Assembly: GCF_002153605.1 (NCBI RefSeq)
Contig: NZ_JOPG01000001.1
Location: forward strand, 186,001-250,000
DNA: 64,000 bases
Direction of reading: 5' to 3'
From: Acetobacter malorum
Lineage (GTDB): Bacteria > Pseudomonadota > Alphaproteobacteria > Acetobacterales > Acetobacteraceae
Shown here: positions 1 to 9,163 of the stretch, piece after piece
How positions within the stretch are numbered: the stretch's first letter is position 1
Layout of the letters: each line of letters opens with the position of its first letter
Notes under the pieces: generated by a model
Told to the model about the DNA's origin: nothing
The model's database searches: none
What the model saw: the letters and a program-made list of their open reading frames with translations, nothing else
Position numbers and translations under genes: made by a program

Positions 1-1538
1 ACCCGACCCGCTACGCGCTGGACGTGGATCAGGCTGGCCTCGGCCTGCCGGACCGTGATTATTATCTGAAGCCGGAATTCGCTGCCAAGCGCGCCGCCTA
101 TCAGACCTACATCACGCAGGCGCTCACGCTGATCAAATGGCCGGAACCGGCAAACGCCGCCGCCGCCATTGTGGCGTTTGAAACCAAGCTGGCCGAAGTC
201 CACTGGGCCCGCACAGACCTGCGCGACCCGCAGAAAACCTACAACCCGATGACGGTGGCCGCGCTGGCCAAAGCCGCTCCGGGCTTTGACTGGGTTGCCT
301 GGCTGACCGCCGCCGGCCTGCCGACAGAAGGGCTTGAAAACCGTACCGTGATTGTGGGCGAACCCACCGCCATTACGGGTGAAGCCGCCATTCTGGCGAC
401 GGCAGATATCGGTCTGCTTCAGGCATGGCAGGCGTTCCATACGGTAGAAAACGCCTCCACCTACCTGCCGGATGCCTTCGTGCAGGCACGCTTTACGTTC
501 AATAAAGCTCTGTCCGGCCAGCCGGCTCTGCCCGTGCGCTGGAAACGTGGCGTGCAGGCCACCAGTGCCGCCATGGGCATGGCTCTGGGCAAGGTCTATG
601 TGGAGCGCTACTTCCCCGCAGGAAACCGCACCGCCATGCAGAAGCTGACGGGGGACCTGAAGGACGCCTTCCGCATCCGCCTCCAGCACAACACATGGAT
701 GAGCAAGGAAACGCGGGAAGCCGCTCTGCGCAAGCTAGAAAACTTTGAAGTTCAGGTCGGCTATCCGAACGAATGGCGCGACTATTCCAGCCTGAACGTC
801 ACCAAGGGTGACGTGTACGGCAACGCCAAAAACGGCATTGCGTTTGAGTGGGATTACTGGCTGGCCCGTCTGGACAAGCCGGTGGACCGGAACGAATGGG
901 ACATGACGCCCCAGACGGTGAACGCCTACAACAACCCGCTGTTTGATCAGGTTGTGTTCCCCGCCGCCATCCTCCAGCCGCCGTTCTTCAACCCGCAGGC
1001 CGACGCCGCCGTCAACTACGGGGCCATTGGCGGGGTGATTGGTCATGAAATGACCCACTCCTTCGATGATGAAGGCCGTCAGTTTGACGAACATGGCCGC
1101 CTGCGTGACTGGTGGACCAAGGCCGACGCCGCCCGCTTCCAGAAGCTGGCTGATCGCCTTGGCGCACAGTACGATGCGTTTGAAGTGCTGCCGGGCGTGC
1201 ACGTTAACGGCAAGCTGACAATGGGTGAAAACATTGCTGACCTTGGCGGCCTGACTCTGGCTCTGGATGCGTATCACGCGTCTCTGGGCGGTCAGCCTGC
1301 TCCGGTTATTGATGGCCTGACGGGTGACCAGCGCGTGTTCCTCGGCTGGGCACAGGTCTGGCGTGAGAAGCTGCGGGATGACACGGTTAAGAATCTGATC
1401 GTGACCGACCCGCACTCCCCGCCGCAGGCCCGTGTGAACATCCCGATGCACAACATCGATGCCTGGTATAAGGCATGGGATGTCAAACCGGGTGATGCTC
1501 TGTATCTGACACCGAAGCAGCGCGTGAAAATCTGGTAA
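1..1538 (+). CDS. M13 family zinc metallopeptidase (PepO/neprilysin-like), 5' truncated
   Basis: This is the C-terminal part of a periplasmic or secreted oligopeptidase of the M13 family, which cleaves short peptides. The frame is open from the left edge (about base 3), so the gene starts outside the window. The GTG at 24 is internal. Visible family marks are the GLGLPDRDYYL block near the start, the zinc motif HEMTH followed by SFDDEGRQFD (around 1042-1080), and the third zinc ligand in ENIADLGG (around 1228). The protein ends in the family-typical tryptophan. About 510 residues are present against the usual 650-700. A strong terminator follows 27 bases after the stop, so it is probably the last gene of its transcript. 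Confidence 0.93.
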   Translation, partial: PTRYALDVDQAGLGLPDRDYYLKPEFAAKRAAYQTYITQALTLIKWPEPANAAAAIVAFETKLAEVHWARTDLRDPQKTYNPMTVAALAKAAPGFDWVAWLTAAGLPTEGLENRTVIVGEPTAITGEAAILATADIGLLQAWQAFHTVENASTYLPDAFVQARFTFNKALSGQPALPVRWKRGVQATSAAMGMALGKVYVERYFPAGNRTAMQKLTGDLKDAFRIRLQHNTWMSKETREAALRKLENFEVQVGYPNEWRDYSSLNVTKGDVYGNAKNGIAFEWDYWLARLDKPVDRNEWDMTPQTVNAYNNPLFDQVVFPAAILQPPFFNPQADAAVNYGAIGGVIGHEMTHSFDDEGRQFDEHGRLRDWWTKADAARFQKLADRLGAQYDAFEVLPGVHVNGKLTMGENIADLGGLTLALDAYHASLGGQPAPVIDGLTGDQRVFLGWAQVWREKLRDDTVKNLIVTDPHSPPQARVNIPMHNIDAWYKAWDVKPGDALYLTPKQRVKIW

Positions 1539-1565
1539 TAAACCAGCTTTTAAGCACGGGTAGAA

Positions 1566-1601
1566 AGGGGGCGGCACCTTACGGGGAGCCGCCCTTTTTT
1601 T
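1566..1601 (+). terminator. Rho-independent terminator of the M13 peptidase gene
   Basis: The arms GGGCGGC (1569-1575) and GCCGCCC (1588-1594) form a GC stem, followed directly by seven T (1595-1601). It separates the peptidase from the dehydrogenase operon. Confidence 0.85.
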
Positions 1602-1761
1602 GGCCCCTCGGCCGCCGGGGGCACCCGCCAGCCCGCGCCGCAACCTTGTTTCCGCGCCCCCGGTCCGCTAACCAAGAGAAAGAACGGTCGCGCAACAGAG
1701 CTGCTGGAGCGGGGCCGGGGACCGACTGAGGTCATCCCCCGTCCACGGAAAAGAGCCGCCG

Positions 1762-2610
1762 ATGCCTGATACACCGCACCGCCCTCATCCCGCTGCGCCG
1801 CTCACCGAGCAGCCGCACAGCCTCGCCGCTCCGCTCACGCCTGCTGCCCCTCACCCTGCTGAAGCAGGCCACGCTCCCGCCGCGACACACACCGCCACCC
1901 GCCGCCATGTCGTGCAGGGTCTGGGCACCGGGGCCGCTGCGCTGGCACTGGGCAGCGTCGCCACAGCACCCGCCGCGCAGGCGGCAACAAACCCGCCCGC
2001 TCATCCAGCCTCCCCCACCCAGACCGACACCCCCCGCTTTTTCAGCCCGGCAGAATTCGCCCTGCTGAGCGCGGCCTGTGAGCGGATTTTCCCCGCAGAT
2101 GCGCAGGGGCCGGGGGCCATCGCCCTTGGCGTGCCGCATTTTATCGACGGGCAGATGGACACCCCATGGGGCCGTGGCGAGCTGTGGTACATGCAAGGTC
2201 CGCACCGCCCGGATGCCCCGGCCAATCTGGGTTATCAGCTCCCCTACAGCCCGCAGCAGATTTATAAAGTGGGACTGGCAGGCGTGATCGCATGGGTACA
2301 GCAGACCCATCAGGCCGCGTTTGAAACCCTCGCGCCAGAGGTGCAGGACAGTATTCTGACCGCGCTGGAACAGAACGCCACGCAGTTTGACGCCCTGCCC
2401 GCAGCGACCTTTTTTGAACAGCTCCGGTCCGACACGATCGAGGGCGCATTTGCCGACCCTCTCCACGGCGGCAACCGCCACATGGCGGGCTGGCTAATGA
2501 TGGGCTTCCCCGGTGCGCGGGGCGACTACATGGACTGGGTGGACCGGTATGACACGCCCTATCCCTACGGCCCTGTTTCCATTGCCGGGGAGACTGCGGA
2601 CCATGGCTGA
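1762..2610 (+). CDS. Membrane-bound FAD dehydrogenase small (gamma) subunit, gluconate 2-dehydrogenase subunit 3 family, Tat-exported
   Basis: Small subunit of a periplasmic three-subunit sugar or polyol dehydrogenase. In this family it helps fold and export the flavin subunit and keep it on the membrane. A twin-arginine signal lies at residues 47-75 (TRRHVVQG followed by a hydrophobic stretch ending APAAQAA). It comes after an unusually long Pro/His/Ala-rich leader, so translation may really begin a little later. The mature part begins FFSPAEFALLSAACERIFP, typical of the family. The stop overlaps the start of the flavin subunit by 8 bases. Gluconate, 2-ketogluconate and sorbitol dehydrogenases share this layout, and the sequence alone does not give the substrate. 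Confidence 0.88.
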   Translation: MPDTPHRPHPAAPLTEQPHSLAAPLTPAAPHPAEAGHAPAATHTATRRHVVQGLGTGAAALALGSVATAPAAQAATNPPAHPASPTQTDTPRFFSPAEFALLSAACERIFPADAQGPGAIALGVPHFIDGQMDTPWGRGELWYMQGPHRPDAPANLGYQLPYSPQQIYKVGLAGVIAWVQQTHQAAFETLAPEVQDSILTALEQNATQFDALPAATFFEQLRSDTIEGAFADPLHGGNRHMAGWLMMGFPGARGDYMDWVDRYDTPYPYGPVSIAGETADHG

Positions 2611-4384
2611 AAAAACTCTTCCCCCTGTTGATGTGGTGGTCGTTGGCAGCGGCTGGGCTGGCAGCATCATGGCCAAGGAGATGTGCGAGGCTGGCCTTTC
2701 CGTCGTCATGCTGGAACGCGGCAAGCGTCGTTCCACTGCGCGGGATGGAGCCTATCCGTCCTCACTGGATGAGCTGGAAGGCGCGGTCCGTTACAAGCTG
2801 TTCCAGAACCCGGCGCAGACCACAGTGACAGTGCGCAACCGGTCGGATCAGGAAGCTGTGCCTTATCGGCGGCTGGCGGCGTTCCTGCCAGGTGCGGGCG
2901 TGGGTGGTGCGGGCCTGCACTGGACGGGTGTGCATTTCCGCGCGCCGCCGCAGGACCTCCGCCTGCGTAGCCATATTATTGAACGCTATGGCCGCAAATT
3001 TATCCCCGAAGGTATGAACCTTCAGGATTACGGCGTGACCTATACGGAGCTGGAGCCGTTTTTTGACAAAGCGGAAAAGGTCTTTGGCACATCGGGTGAA
3101 GCCTATACGGTGAATGGCAAACCCACGGGCAAGGGCAACGTCTTTGCCCCCGACCGCTCAGATGATTTTCCGCTTCCGCCGCTGAAAGACGTTTATACCG
3201 CGCACCTGTTCCGCCATGCCGCGACGGAGGCCGGGTATCACCCTTACGCCATGCCTGCCGCCAATGCGTCCCAGCCTTATACAAACCCGTATGGCGCGCA
3301 GATGGGGCCGTGCAACTTTTGCGGCTATTGCAGCGATTATGCCTGTTACATGTATGCCAAGGCCTCGCCGAACGTGAACATCATGCCCGCCCTGCGGCGG
3401 CATGAGACCTTCACGCTCCGCAGCAACGCGCATGTGCTGAAGGTGCTGCTGGACAGCACGGGCAAGAAAGCCACTGGTGTTGTCTATCAGGATGCCGAGG
3501 GCAACCACATCACCCAGCCCGCCGGTCTGGTTATTCTGGCGGCCTTCCAGTTCCATAACGTCCACCTCATGCTGCTCTCCGGTATTGGCAAAGCGTATGA
3601 TCCTGCCAGCAACACGGGCACGGTGGGGCGCAACTTTACCTATCAGAACATTACCAACAGCACGGTCTGGATGCCGCCCACCCGCAACACGGACCAGTTT
3701 ATCGGCTCTGCTGGTGGTGTTGCGATAGATGATTTCAACAGCGACAATTTTGACCACGGGCCGCTCGGCTTTATTGGTGGTTCGCCCTTGTGGGTTAATC
3801 AGGCAGGCGTCAAACCCATTGCCGGGGCCAAGGCCGCCACACCGGGCGCACCGCGCTGGGGCAGTGCGTGGAAAAAGGCGGCGATTGACACCTATCGCCA
3901 CTCCTTCACCATCAACGCGCAAGGCTCCAACATGGCCTACCGCGATGTGTATCTGGACCTCGACCCCACATGGCGCACCAGCTACGGCCAGCCCATGCTG
4001 CGCATGACGTTTGACTGGAAAGATAACGACATCCGCATGAACCGCTACGTCATCAGCCAGCTGGCCAACGTGGTCAAAGCCCTTGGCGCGCAGGATGCCC
4101 ATTACGGCATGCGGGAGCCGGGCAAACCGTTTGACGTGCGGGACTATCAGACAACCCATCTGTGCGGCGGTGCCGTGATGGGGGATGACCCGAAAACCTC
4201 CGCCCTCAACCGCTATTTGCAAAGCTGGGACGTGCCTAACGTGTTTGTGGTGGGGGCCAACGCCTTCCCGCAGGGCATGGGCTACAACCCCACCGGGCTG
4301 GTGGCCGCACTCGCCTACTGGTCCGCCCACCATATCCGCACCCAATGGCTAAAGGGCAATGGCGGCCCACTGGTGGCGCTATGA
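2603..4384 (+). CDS. Membrane-bound FAD dehydrogenase large subunit, GMC oxidoreductase
   Basis: Catalytic flavoprotein that oxidises a sugar, sugar acid or polyol in the periplasm and passes electrons to the cytochrome c subunit. The ATG at 2603 is preferred over the longer frame from 2513, because the extra 30 residues are a shadow of the upstream gene and the FAD Rossmann motif VVVGSGWAGS comes soon after it. A cysteine cluster C237-x2-C240-x2-C243-x4-C248 (GPCNFCGYC) matches the Fe-S site of fructose and gluconate dehydrogenase large subunits. The C-terminal GMC part ends with NPTGLVAALAYWSAHHI. There is no signal of its own, so export is expected by riding on the Tat signal of the small subunit. 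The gene overlaps both neighbours, which suggests translational coupling. 593 aa, normal length. Confidence 0.92.
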   Translation: MAEKTLPPVDVVVVGSGWAGSIMAKEMCEAGLSVVMLERGKRRSTARDGAYPSSLDELEGAVRYKLFQNPAQTTVTVRNRSDQEAVPYRRLAAFLPGAGVGGAGLHWTGVHFRAPPQDLRLRSHIIERYGRKFIPEGMNLQDYGVTYTELEPFFDKAEKVFGTSGEAYTVNGKPTGKGNVFAPDRSDDFPLPPLKDVYTAHLFRHAATEAGYHPYAMPAANASQPYTNPYGAQMGPCNFCGYCSDYACYMYAKASPNVNIMPALRRHETFTLRSNAHVLKVLLDSTGKKATGVVYQDAEGNHITQPAGLVILAAFQFHNVHLMLLSGIGKAYDPASNTGTVGRNFTYQNITNSTVWMPPTRNTDQFIGSAGGVAIDDFNSDNFDHGPLGFIGGSPLWVNQAGVKPIAGAKAATPGAPRWGSAWKKAAIDTYRHSFTINAQGSNMAYRDVYLDLDPTWRTSYGQPMLRMTFDWKDNDIRMNRYVISQLANVVKALGAQDAHYGMREPGKPFDVRDYQTTHLCGGAVMGDDPKTSALNRYLQSWDVPNVFVVGANAFPQGMGYNPTGLVAALAYWSAHHIRTQWLKGNGGPLVAL

Positions 4385-5853
4385 CCCGGAAAAACCAGCG
4401 AAAAAAACAAGGCTTTTCCGCAGCGTTTTTGTGCGGCTTCGCTCTGGTGCTCCCCCTCGCCGCTCCGGCTTTCGCTGCGGCAACCCCGGATGCTGCCTCG
4501 CAGGATCTGATTGCCAAAGGCCGCTACGTGGCCGCCGCAGCGGACTGCGCAGCCTGCCATACCGTGCCCGGCTCAGCCGCATTTGCCGGGGGCTATGCGT
4601 TCCAGTTGCCGATCGGCACGCTGTATTCCTCCAACATCACGCCGGACAAAACCAACGGCATTGGAAACTGGACGGAAGCACAGTTTGTCCGCGCTCTTCG
4701 GGAAGGTGTGCGCCCCGATGGCGCAGCGCTTTACCCGGCCATGCCCTTCCCCTCCTACGCCCGCATGACGGACGAGGATCTGCACGCGCTTTATGCCTAC
4801 TTCATGCACGGCGTGCAGCCGGTGGCGCAGGCCGTGCGGCCCAATGGTATTCCCTGGCCGCTCTCCATGCGCTTTCCGCTCACTCTGTGGCGGTGGATGT
4901 TTGCGCCCTCACCGGAAGCTGCCCGGAAATCAGCCGAGCGCAGCTTCCCCACCCCGGAACTGGCACGGGGCGCATATCTGGTGGAAGGCCCCGGCCATTG
5001 CGGCGCGTGCCACACCAAACGCGGCCTTGCCATGCAGGAAACCGCGCTGACGGCGCAGGATGGCCCGCACTATCTGGCAGGCGGTGCGGCAGTAGATGGC
5101 TGGACGCCGCCTTCTCTGCGGGGTGAGCCTCGCACGGGGCTGGGTGCGTGGAGTGTGGCGGATCTGACCACCTTCCTGCGCACGGGCCGGAACATGCGGA
5201 GCAGCGCCTTTGGCAACATGGACACGGCGGTGCATCACGGCACGCAATATCTGACGGATGATGATCTGACAGCCATGGCCCGCTACCTGAAGGCCCTGCC
5301 CGCTGCCAACAGCACAGAGCAGAGCTGGCAGAAAGACCCCGCCGCCACACGCGCCCTCCGCGCCGGTGGCACGCTGACAGCAGGGCAGCGGCTCTATCTG
5401 GACAACTGCGCAGCCTGCCACCGCAGCACCGGCGCAGGCTACGCCCCGGCCTTTCCCCCGCTGGCGGGCAACCCGGTGGTGATGAATGCGGCCCCTGATT
5501 CCCTCATCCATATTGTTCTGACAGGGGCCACCCTGCATGGCATGCAGAACGCGCCGTCCTCCTTCACCATGCCGGGCTTTGGCAAACGGCTGAGTGATGC
5601 GCAGGTGGCGGCCGTGGTCACCTTTATCCGCCACGCGTGGGGGAATGATGCCTCTGCGGTGAGTGATGTGGACGTGGCCCATCTGCGCAAACGGCTGACC
5701 CCCTCCACCATGCAGAGCGCCCCGCCCACCCCGGTAGACCCGGCCCCGGCTCAGCCCGGCGCGGCCCCCAAAGCCCCGGAGCAGGATGTCACGCAGGACA
5801 CATCAGAAGACGCATTACACAGCGCCGCACAGCCTGCTATGAAGGCACATTAG
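4381..5853 (+). CDS. Membrane-bound dehydrogenase cytochrome c subunit, triheme
   Basis: Membrane-anchored triheme cytochrome c that carries electrons from the flavin subunit to ubiquinone. The start at 4381 is set by the ATGA overlap with the large-subunit stop and by a Sec signal peptide directly after it (GFSAAFLCGFALVLPLAAPAFA). Three heme motifs are visible: CAACH at residues 56-60, CGACH at 207-211 and CAACH at 343-347, each in its own cytochrome c domain. The C-terminus is Pro/Ala-rich and then polar. 490 aa, the usual size for gluconate, ketogluconate or alcohol dehydrogenase cytochrome subunits. It is the last gene of the three-gene operon; a tonB gene follows after 97 bases. Confidence 0.93.
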   Translation: MTRKNQRKKQGFSAAFLCGFALVLPLAAPAFAAATPDAASQDLIAKGRYVAAAADCAACHTVPGSAAFAGGYAFQLPIGTLYSSNITPDKTNGIGNWTEAQFVRALREGVRPDGAALYPAMPFPSYARMTDEDLHALYAYFMHGVQPVAQAVRPNGIPWPLSMRFPLTLWRWMFAPSPEAARKSAERSFPTPELARGAYLVEGPGHCGACHTKRGLAMQETALTAQDGPHYLAGGAAVDGWTPPSLRGEPRTGLGAWSVADLTTFLRTGRNMRSSAFGNMDTAVHHGTQYLTDDDLTAMARYLKALPAANSTEQSWQKDPAATRALRAGGTLTAGQRLYLDNCAACHRSTGAGYAPAFPPLAGNPVVMNAAPDSLIHIVLTGATLHGMQNAPSSFTMPGFGKRLSDAQVAAVVTFIRHAWGNDASAVSDVDVAHLRKRLTPSTMQSAPPTPVDPAPAQPGAAPKAPEQDVTQDTSEDALHSAAQPAMKAH

Positions 5854-5950
5854 GATTCAGGGTGGCAACAATGCAGAAGCAGTGGCAAAATAGCCGCTTC
5901 AACCGGTCTGCCCCTGGCGCGGTTTTTGCGGAGGAGAGATCCGGCATTTC

Positions 5951-7105
5951 ATGACGGCGAAGCTCAGCCCTTCTTCGCGCAGGCGGGACGGGCAGGAACC
6001 GCGACTGGTTCCCCCTTCCGCACCCGGCACCGCACGCGCTGCCACACCGCCACCTGCCCCGCAGGATGGTGAACGGGACCGGCTGACCGCCTCCCCCACG
6101 CCCGTCGCCCGCCCGACCACCGGCTATCGCCGCGTAAAGGGCACCTCCACGCCAATTATCCGCAGAGAAGTCTACGCTGAGCCGACCATCGGCCCGGTGC
6201 TGACAGCCTCTGCCCTTGCGCACTTCCTGCTGCTGGGTGCCCTGCTGTGGCAGGCCGCGCACCATCAGCCGCATGGCACGCCGGATGGCCAGCAGCCCTC
6301 CCCGGTGGAAATGGTCTTTGCGCAGCCGGAATCGACCAGCGGCATGGTCGGCCCGCATTCTGATGAGGCCGGTGGCGGCAACTCCGGCAAGGCCCCCAGC
6401 AAGGCCGGACAGGCTGAACCGACCCCGGCGGAAGGGCCGCCATCCCCCACCGTGCCATCGGAAGAAACACCGGCCACCCCGCCGCTGCCGGAAGCGGATG
6501 ACGGGCTGAGCAAATCCGTGCCGCAGCCGCCCAAGCCGGTGAAAGCCGCGCACCCGCCCTCCGGCCACAAGCCGCAGGCTCATGCGGTGCCGCGCCCCAC
6601 GCAGCATGCTCGGCCCTCACAAACGCCCAGCCGCCATGCGGCCTCCCCGTTTGATAACCCGATGGACCTCTCCTTCAATGAGGCCCCGGCCCCGCGCCGC
6701 TCCCGCCACGGCAGACCGGGCGGCTCTGGCGGCCCGATTGACCTTTCCGTTGGCCCTGTGGTGGAGAACGGCCAGATTAACGCGCACTATACCTCCCGCG
6801 CCTCTGTGCGCGGTGTGAGCGATGATTATGGTGAGCAGATTAACGAGTGGATTCAGCGCCACATGTACTACCCGGAAGAAGCCGCCCGAAACGGGGAAGA
6901 AGGCAGCTCCTCCGTGCATGTGGTTCTGGACCGCACGGGCCGCGTGAAATCCGTCTATCAGACAGGCTCAGCCGGCTCCTACTATCTGGACGCCGCGACC
7001 TCCGGCATGTTCCGCGGCTCCCAGCTCCCGCCCGTCCCCCCGGACATGAAGGGCAACCACTTTGATATTGATCTGACGATTAATTATATTTTGATTAGGC
7101 ATTGA
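5951..7105 (+). CDS. tonB: TonB family energy transducer
   Basis: Inner-membrane protein that passes proton-motive force from ExbB/ExbD to TonB-dependent receptors in the outer membrane. Order: a basic N-terminus of about 75 residues, one membrane segment at 80-102 (IGPVLTASALAHFLLLGALLW), a long Pro/Ser/Ala-rich periplasmic spacer, and a TonB C-terminal domain from about residue 295 (INEWIQRHMYYPEEAARNGEEG followed by VHVVLDRTGRV). The start is supported by GAGGAGAG at about 5930. exbB and exbD are not adjacent. Two TonB-dependent receptors in this window (31937-34219 and 36103-38601) need such a protein, though the sequence gives no specific link. The N-terminal cytoplasmic tail is longer than in E. 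coli TonB. Confidence 0.88.
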   Translation: MTAKLSPSSRRRDGQEPRLVPPSAPGTARAATPPPAPQDGERDRLTASPTPVARPTTGYRRVKGTSTPIIRREVYAEPTIGPVLTASALAHFLLLGALLWQAAHHQPHGTPDGQQPSPVEMVFAQPESTSGMVGPHSDEAGGGNSGKAPSKAGQAEPTPAEGPPSPTVPSEETPATPPLPEADDGLSKSVPQPPKPVKAAHPPSGHKPQAHAVPRPTQHARPSQTPSRHAASPFDNPMDLSFNEAPAPRRSRHGRPGGSGGPIDLSVGPVVENGQINAHYTSRASVRGVSDDYGEQINEWIQRHMYYPEEAARNGEEGSSSVHVVLDRTGRVKSVYQTGSAGSYYLDAATSGMFRGSQLPPVPPDMKGNHFDIDLTINYILIRH

Positions 7106-7464
7106 AGAGTAGACTAAGAAATCTGTTTTTCTGGCGATAACTTTTTCCAAAATAGATACGCTGATTTCTCGCCACCCTACTCTTATAAGCACGCCAGTCT
7201 AAATGGGAAACGAAAGGCTCAGTTTAAGGATTAATTGAATAACAGAGGATTTTTCTCTTAGATCGAAAAAAGTCTTCATCTATTATGTTAAACAGAAACG
7301 CGGAGACCATCATTCTCTGTGAACTCTTTACATGACGCTCTCATTTACTATCTCTTGTAGTCAAAGCGCGTCATAAGAATTGTCTAAGATTTTTCTGTTA
7401 CCTTTGTTTGATGCATTATTATACTGATATTCAGAATGTATCATGTGTCATTTGTGAGGATTAA
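7106..7464 (+). other. AT-rich intergenic region upstream of the SEFIR-like gene
   Basis: There is no credible gene here. Composition drops sharply from the GC-rich tonB gene to an AT-rich sequence that continues through the next gene, so a junction of a transferred segment probably lies near 7100. The last 70 bases hold a possible promoter and a ribosome binding site (GTGAGGA just before 7465). I saw no transposase remnant or obvious flanking repeat. Confidence 0.6.
7398..7425 (+). promoter_or_regulatory. Possible sigma-70-type promoter for the SEFIR-like gene
   Basis: TTACCT and TATACT are separated by 16 bases, 40 bases upstream of the ATG. AT-rich sequence makes chance matches likely. 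Confidence 0.35.
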
Positions 7465-8910
7465 ATGAACGAAAAAACTCCAAAAGTATTTATATCTTAC
7501 ACCTGGTCATCTCAAGAGCATAAAGAATGGGTAAAAAATCTAGCTGATGAACTTATAGAAAATGGAATCGATATTGTTCTTGATCAGTATGATCTCCATG
7601 AAGGTGATGATATGAATCATTTCATGGAAAAATCTATTGCGGATAAAACTATTGATCGTATTATTGTTATTTGTGATAAAAATTATGTTGAAAAGGCAAA
7701 TCAGCGAAAAGGCGGTGCTGGTTTTGAGGCAGGTATTATTAGTCAGGAAGTGGCGTCTCAAATTGAATCTCCTTCTGGTGGTAAAAAGATATGTGGCGTT
7801 GTAGTCGATGTGGATAATGATGGAAATTACTGTCTTCCAACTTATCTAAAAGCTCATCTTGCCATCAATATGATTGGAGAAGGACGCTATACTAATTCTG
7901 AACAATTAGTTAGGTGGGTATACAACAAGCCCGCTTTAAAGAAGCCAGAATTGGGTAGCCGCCCTTCCTTCCTTGACAATGAGAAGGGAGGAGTGAGCCT
8001 ACATACTCGTGGGTTATCTATTAATGCACGCATTGCTTTTGAGCACGGAAAACCTAATGCGTTTTCTGCACTCAATAGCTATCTGGATAAATTAGAAGAA
8101 GGATTAGCGCAGTTTGAGAGCCTTGAAGAGGATCCTCAAGAATTAAAGAATGATATTCTTGAAAAATTCAATGAATTTATTCCATATAAAGATGAATTTT
8201 TGAATGTCATAAAATATATATGTTTGAGTGAAACAGTATCAACTCGGTCTTACGATCGGATCCGAAGTTTTTTCCAAAATATATATTCGTGGAAGACTCG
8301 ATCACCAAGCAATAATAGACGTTGGTATAGATTCCATTTTGCCAATTTTGATCTATATTGTTATGAATTATTTTTGTCAACAATTGCATTTTGTGTAAAA
8401 TATGAAGCTTTTGATTTTTTAAAAGCACTTTTGAAACAGGATTACATATTAGAACAACGAAATGCATATAGAGGCGAGCGATTATATTCTTTTGCATGGT
8501 TTTGTCCAGAAAATGAAAATATCTCTGCCATCTGTGGCTCAAGTGAAAAAAAATATACAAGAATAGCAGATATGATATTACAAAGGGGTTCTTCAGTAAA
8601 CTTAACATATCAAGATTTTCTTAGTGCAGATTTATTTTTATTAATTATAGCGCAAACAAAATTAATAGATTTATCTCCCAATGAAGCTATTCGGAGATTT
8701 CCATGGTATTGTATTATTATACCAGGAGAATATATTACATTACCTTCAGTTGATTTATTTACTCGTTGCCAATCACTGGAGTTTGTAGAGAGATTGGCTG
8801 CTAGCGGAGGAACAGACCCGCAAACAATGCGTCGAGCTGTAGAGCGGTATAGTGAAACGCAGAGGTCATTGAGCTTCTTAAAACCAGAAAAGTGGGGAAC
8901 TTTATCATAA
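7465..8910 (+). CDS. SEFIR/TIR-like domain protein, candidate anti-phage effector
   Basis: The N-terminal 130 residues have the signature of bacterial SEFIR/TIR domains: KVFISYTWSSQEHKEWV, LADELIENGIDIVLDQYDLHEGDD, FMEKSI, IIVICDKNYVEKANQRKGG. The remaining 350 residues match nothing I recognise. They hold an acidic helical stretch (LDKLEEGLAQFESLEEDPQEL) and aromatic-rich segments, with no clear membrane span. Stand-alone SEFIR proteins are known as single-gene phage defences that are thought to act by NAD depletion, so a sensing or regulatory C-terminal half is a reasonable inference. The gene is strikingly AT-rich (about one third GC by eye against roughly 60% around it), a sign of horizontal transfer. 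No partner gene is adjacent. The start is supported by GTGAGGATTAA before the ATG. 481 aa. Confidence 0.8.
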   Translation: MNEKTPKVFISYTWSSQEHKEWVKNLADELIENGIDIVLDQYDLHEGDDMNHFMEKSIADKTIDRIIVICDKNYVEKANQRKGGAGFEAGIISQEVASQIESPSGGKKICGVVVDVDNDGNYCLPTYLKAHLAINMIGEGRYTNSEQLVRWVYNKPALKKPELGSRPSFLDNEKGGVSLHTRGLSINARIAFEHGKPNAFSALNSYLDKLEEGLAQFESLEEDPQELKNDILEKFNEFIPYKDEFLNVIKYICLSETVSTRSYDRIRSFFQNIYSWKTRSPSNNRRWYRFHFANFDLYCYELFLSTIAFCVKYEAFDFLKALLKQDYILEQRNAYRGERLYSFAWFCPENENISAICGSSEKKYTRIADMILQRGSSVNLTYQDFLSADLFLLIIAQTKLIDLSPNEAIRRFPWYCIIIPGEYITLPSVDLFTRCQSLEFVERLAASGGTDPQTMRRAVERYSETQRSLSFLKPEKWGTLS

Positions 8911-9111
8911 TTCCGTAATATCTCTATTATGCATCTGGCCATGAAGGTCGGCTGTCACATAGGGTTTATAACGGCTCTATACTTTGAATCGGACGTATAC
9001 TTCAGCCAACCGAACCCGTTAATCGAGGCCCCATCCATTTACGCTTCAAGCGTGCTCCTCTGCCTTGATTAATGTTCTCCACTAATCATCACAAAATAGT
9101 CCCATCACCAC

Positions 9112-9142
9112 AAAAAAAGACGGCCCAAAAGGCCGCCTTTTC
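9112..9142 (-). terminator. Rho-independent terminator of the Gly-rich lipoprotein gene
   Basis: Read on the minus strand, GGCGGCC, a short loop and GGCCGTC are followed by TTTTTTT. It lies 22 bases past the stop of the 9164-9436 gene. Confidence 0.8.
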
Positions 9143-9163
9143 CAAACCATCTGGGCAGAACGG

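Noticed and set aside
735-1643. 302-residue minus-strand frame inside the M13 peptidase gene
   Set aside because: It lies opposite a clearly conserved protease, has no recognisable motifs and crosses the terminator region; a shadow of GC-rich coding sequence.
3158-4345. 395-residue minus-strand frame opposite the GMC subunit
   Set aside because: Shadow frame; the plus strand carries the conserved flavoprotein and Fe-S cysteine motifs.
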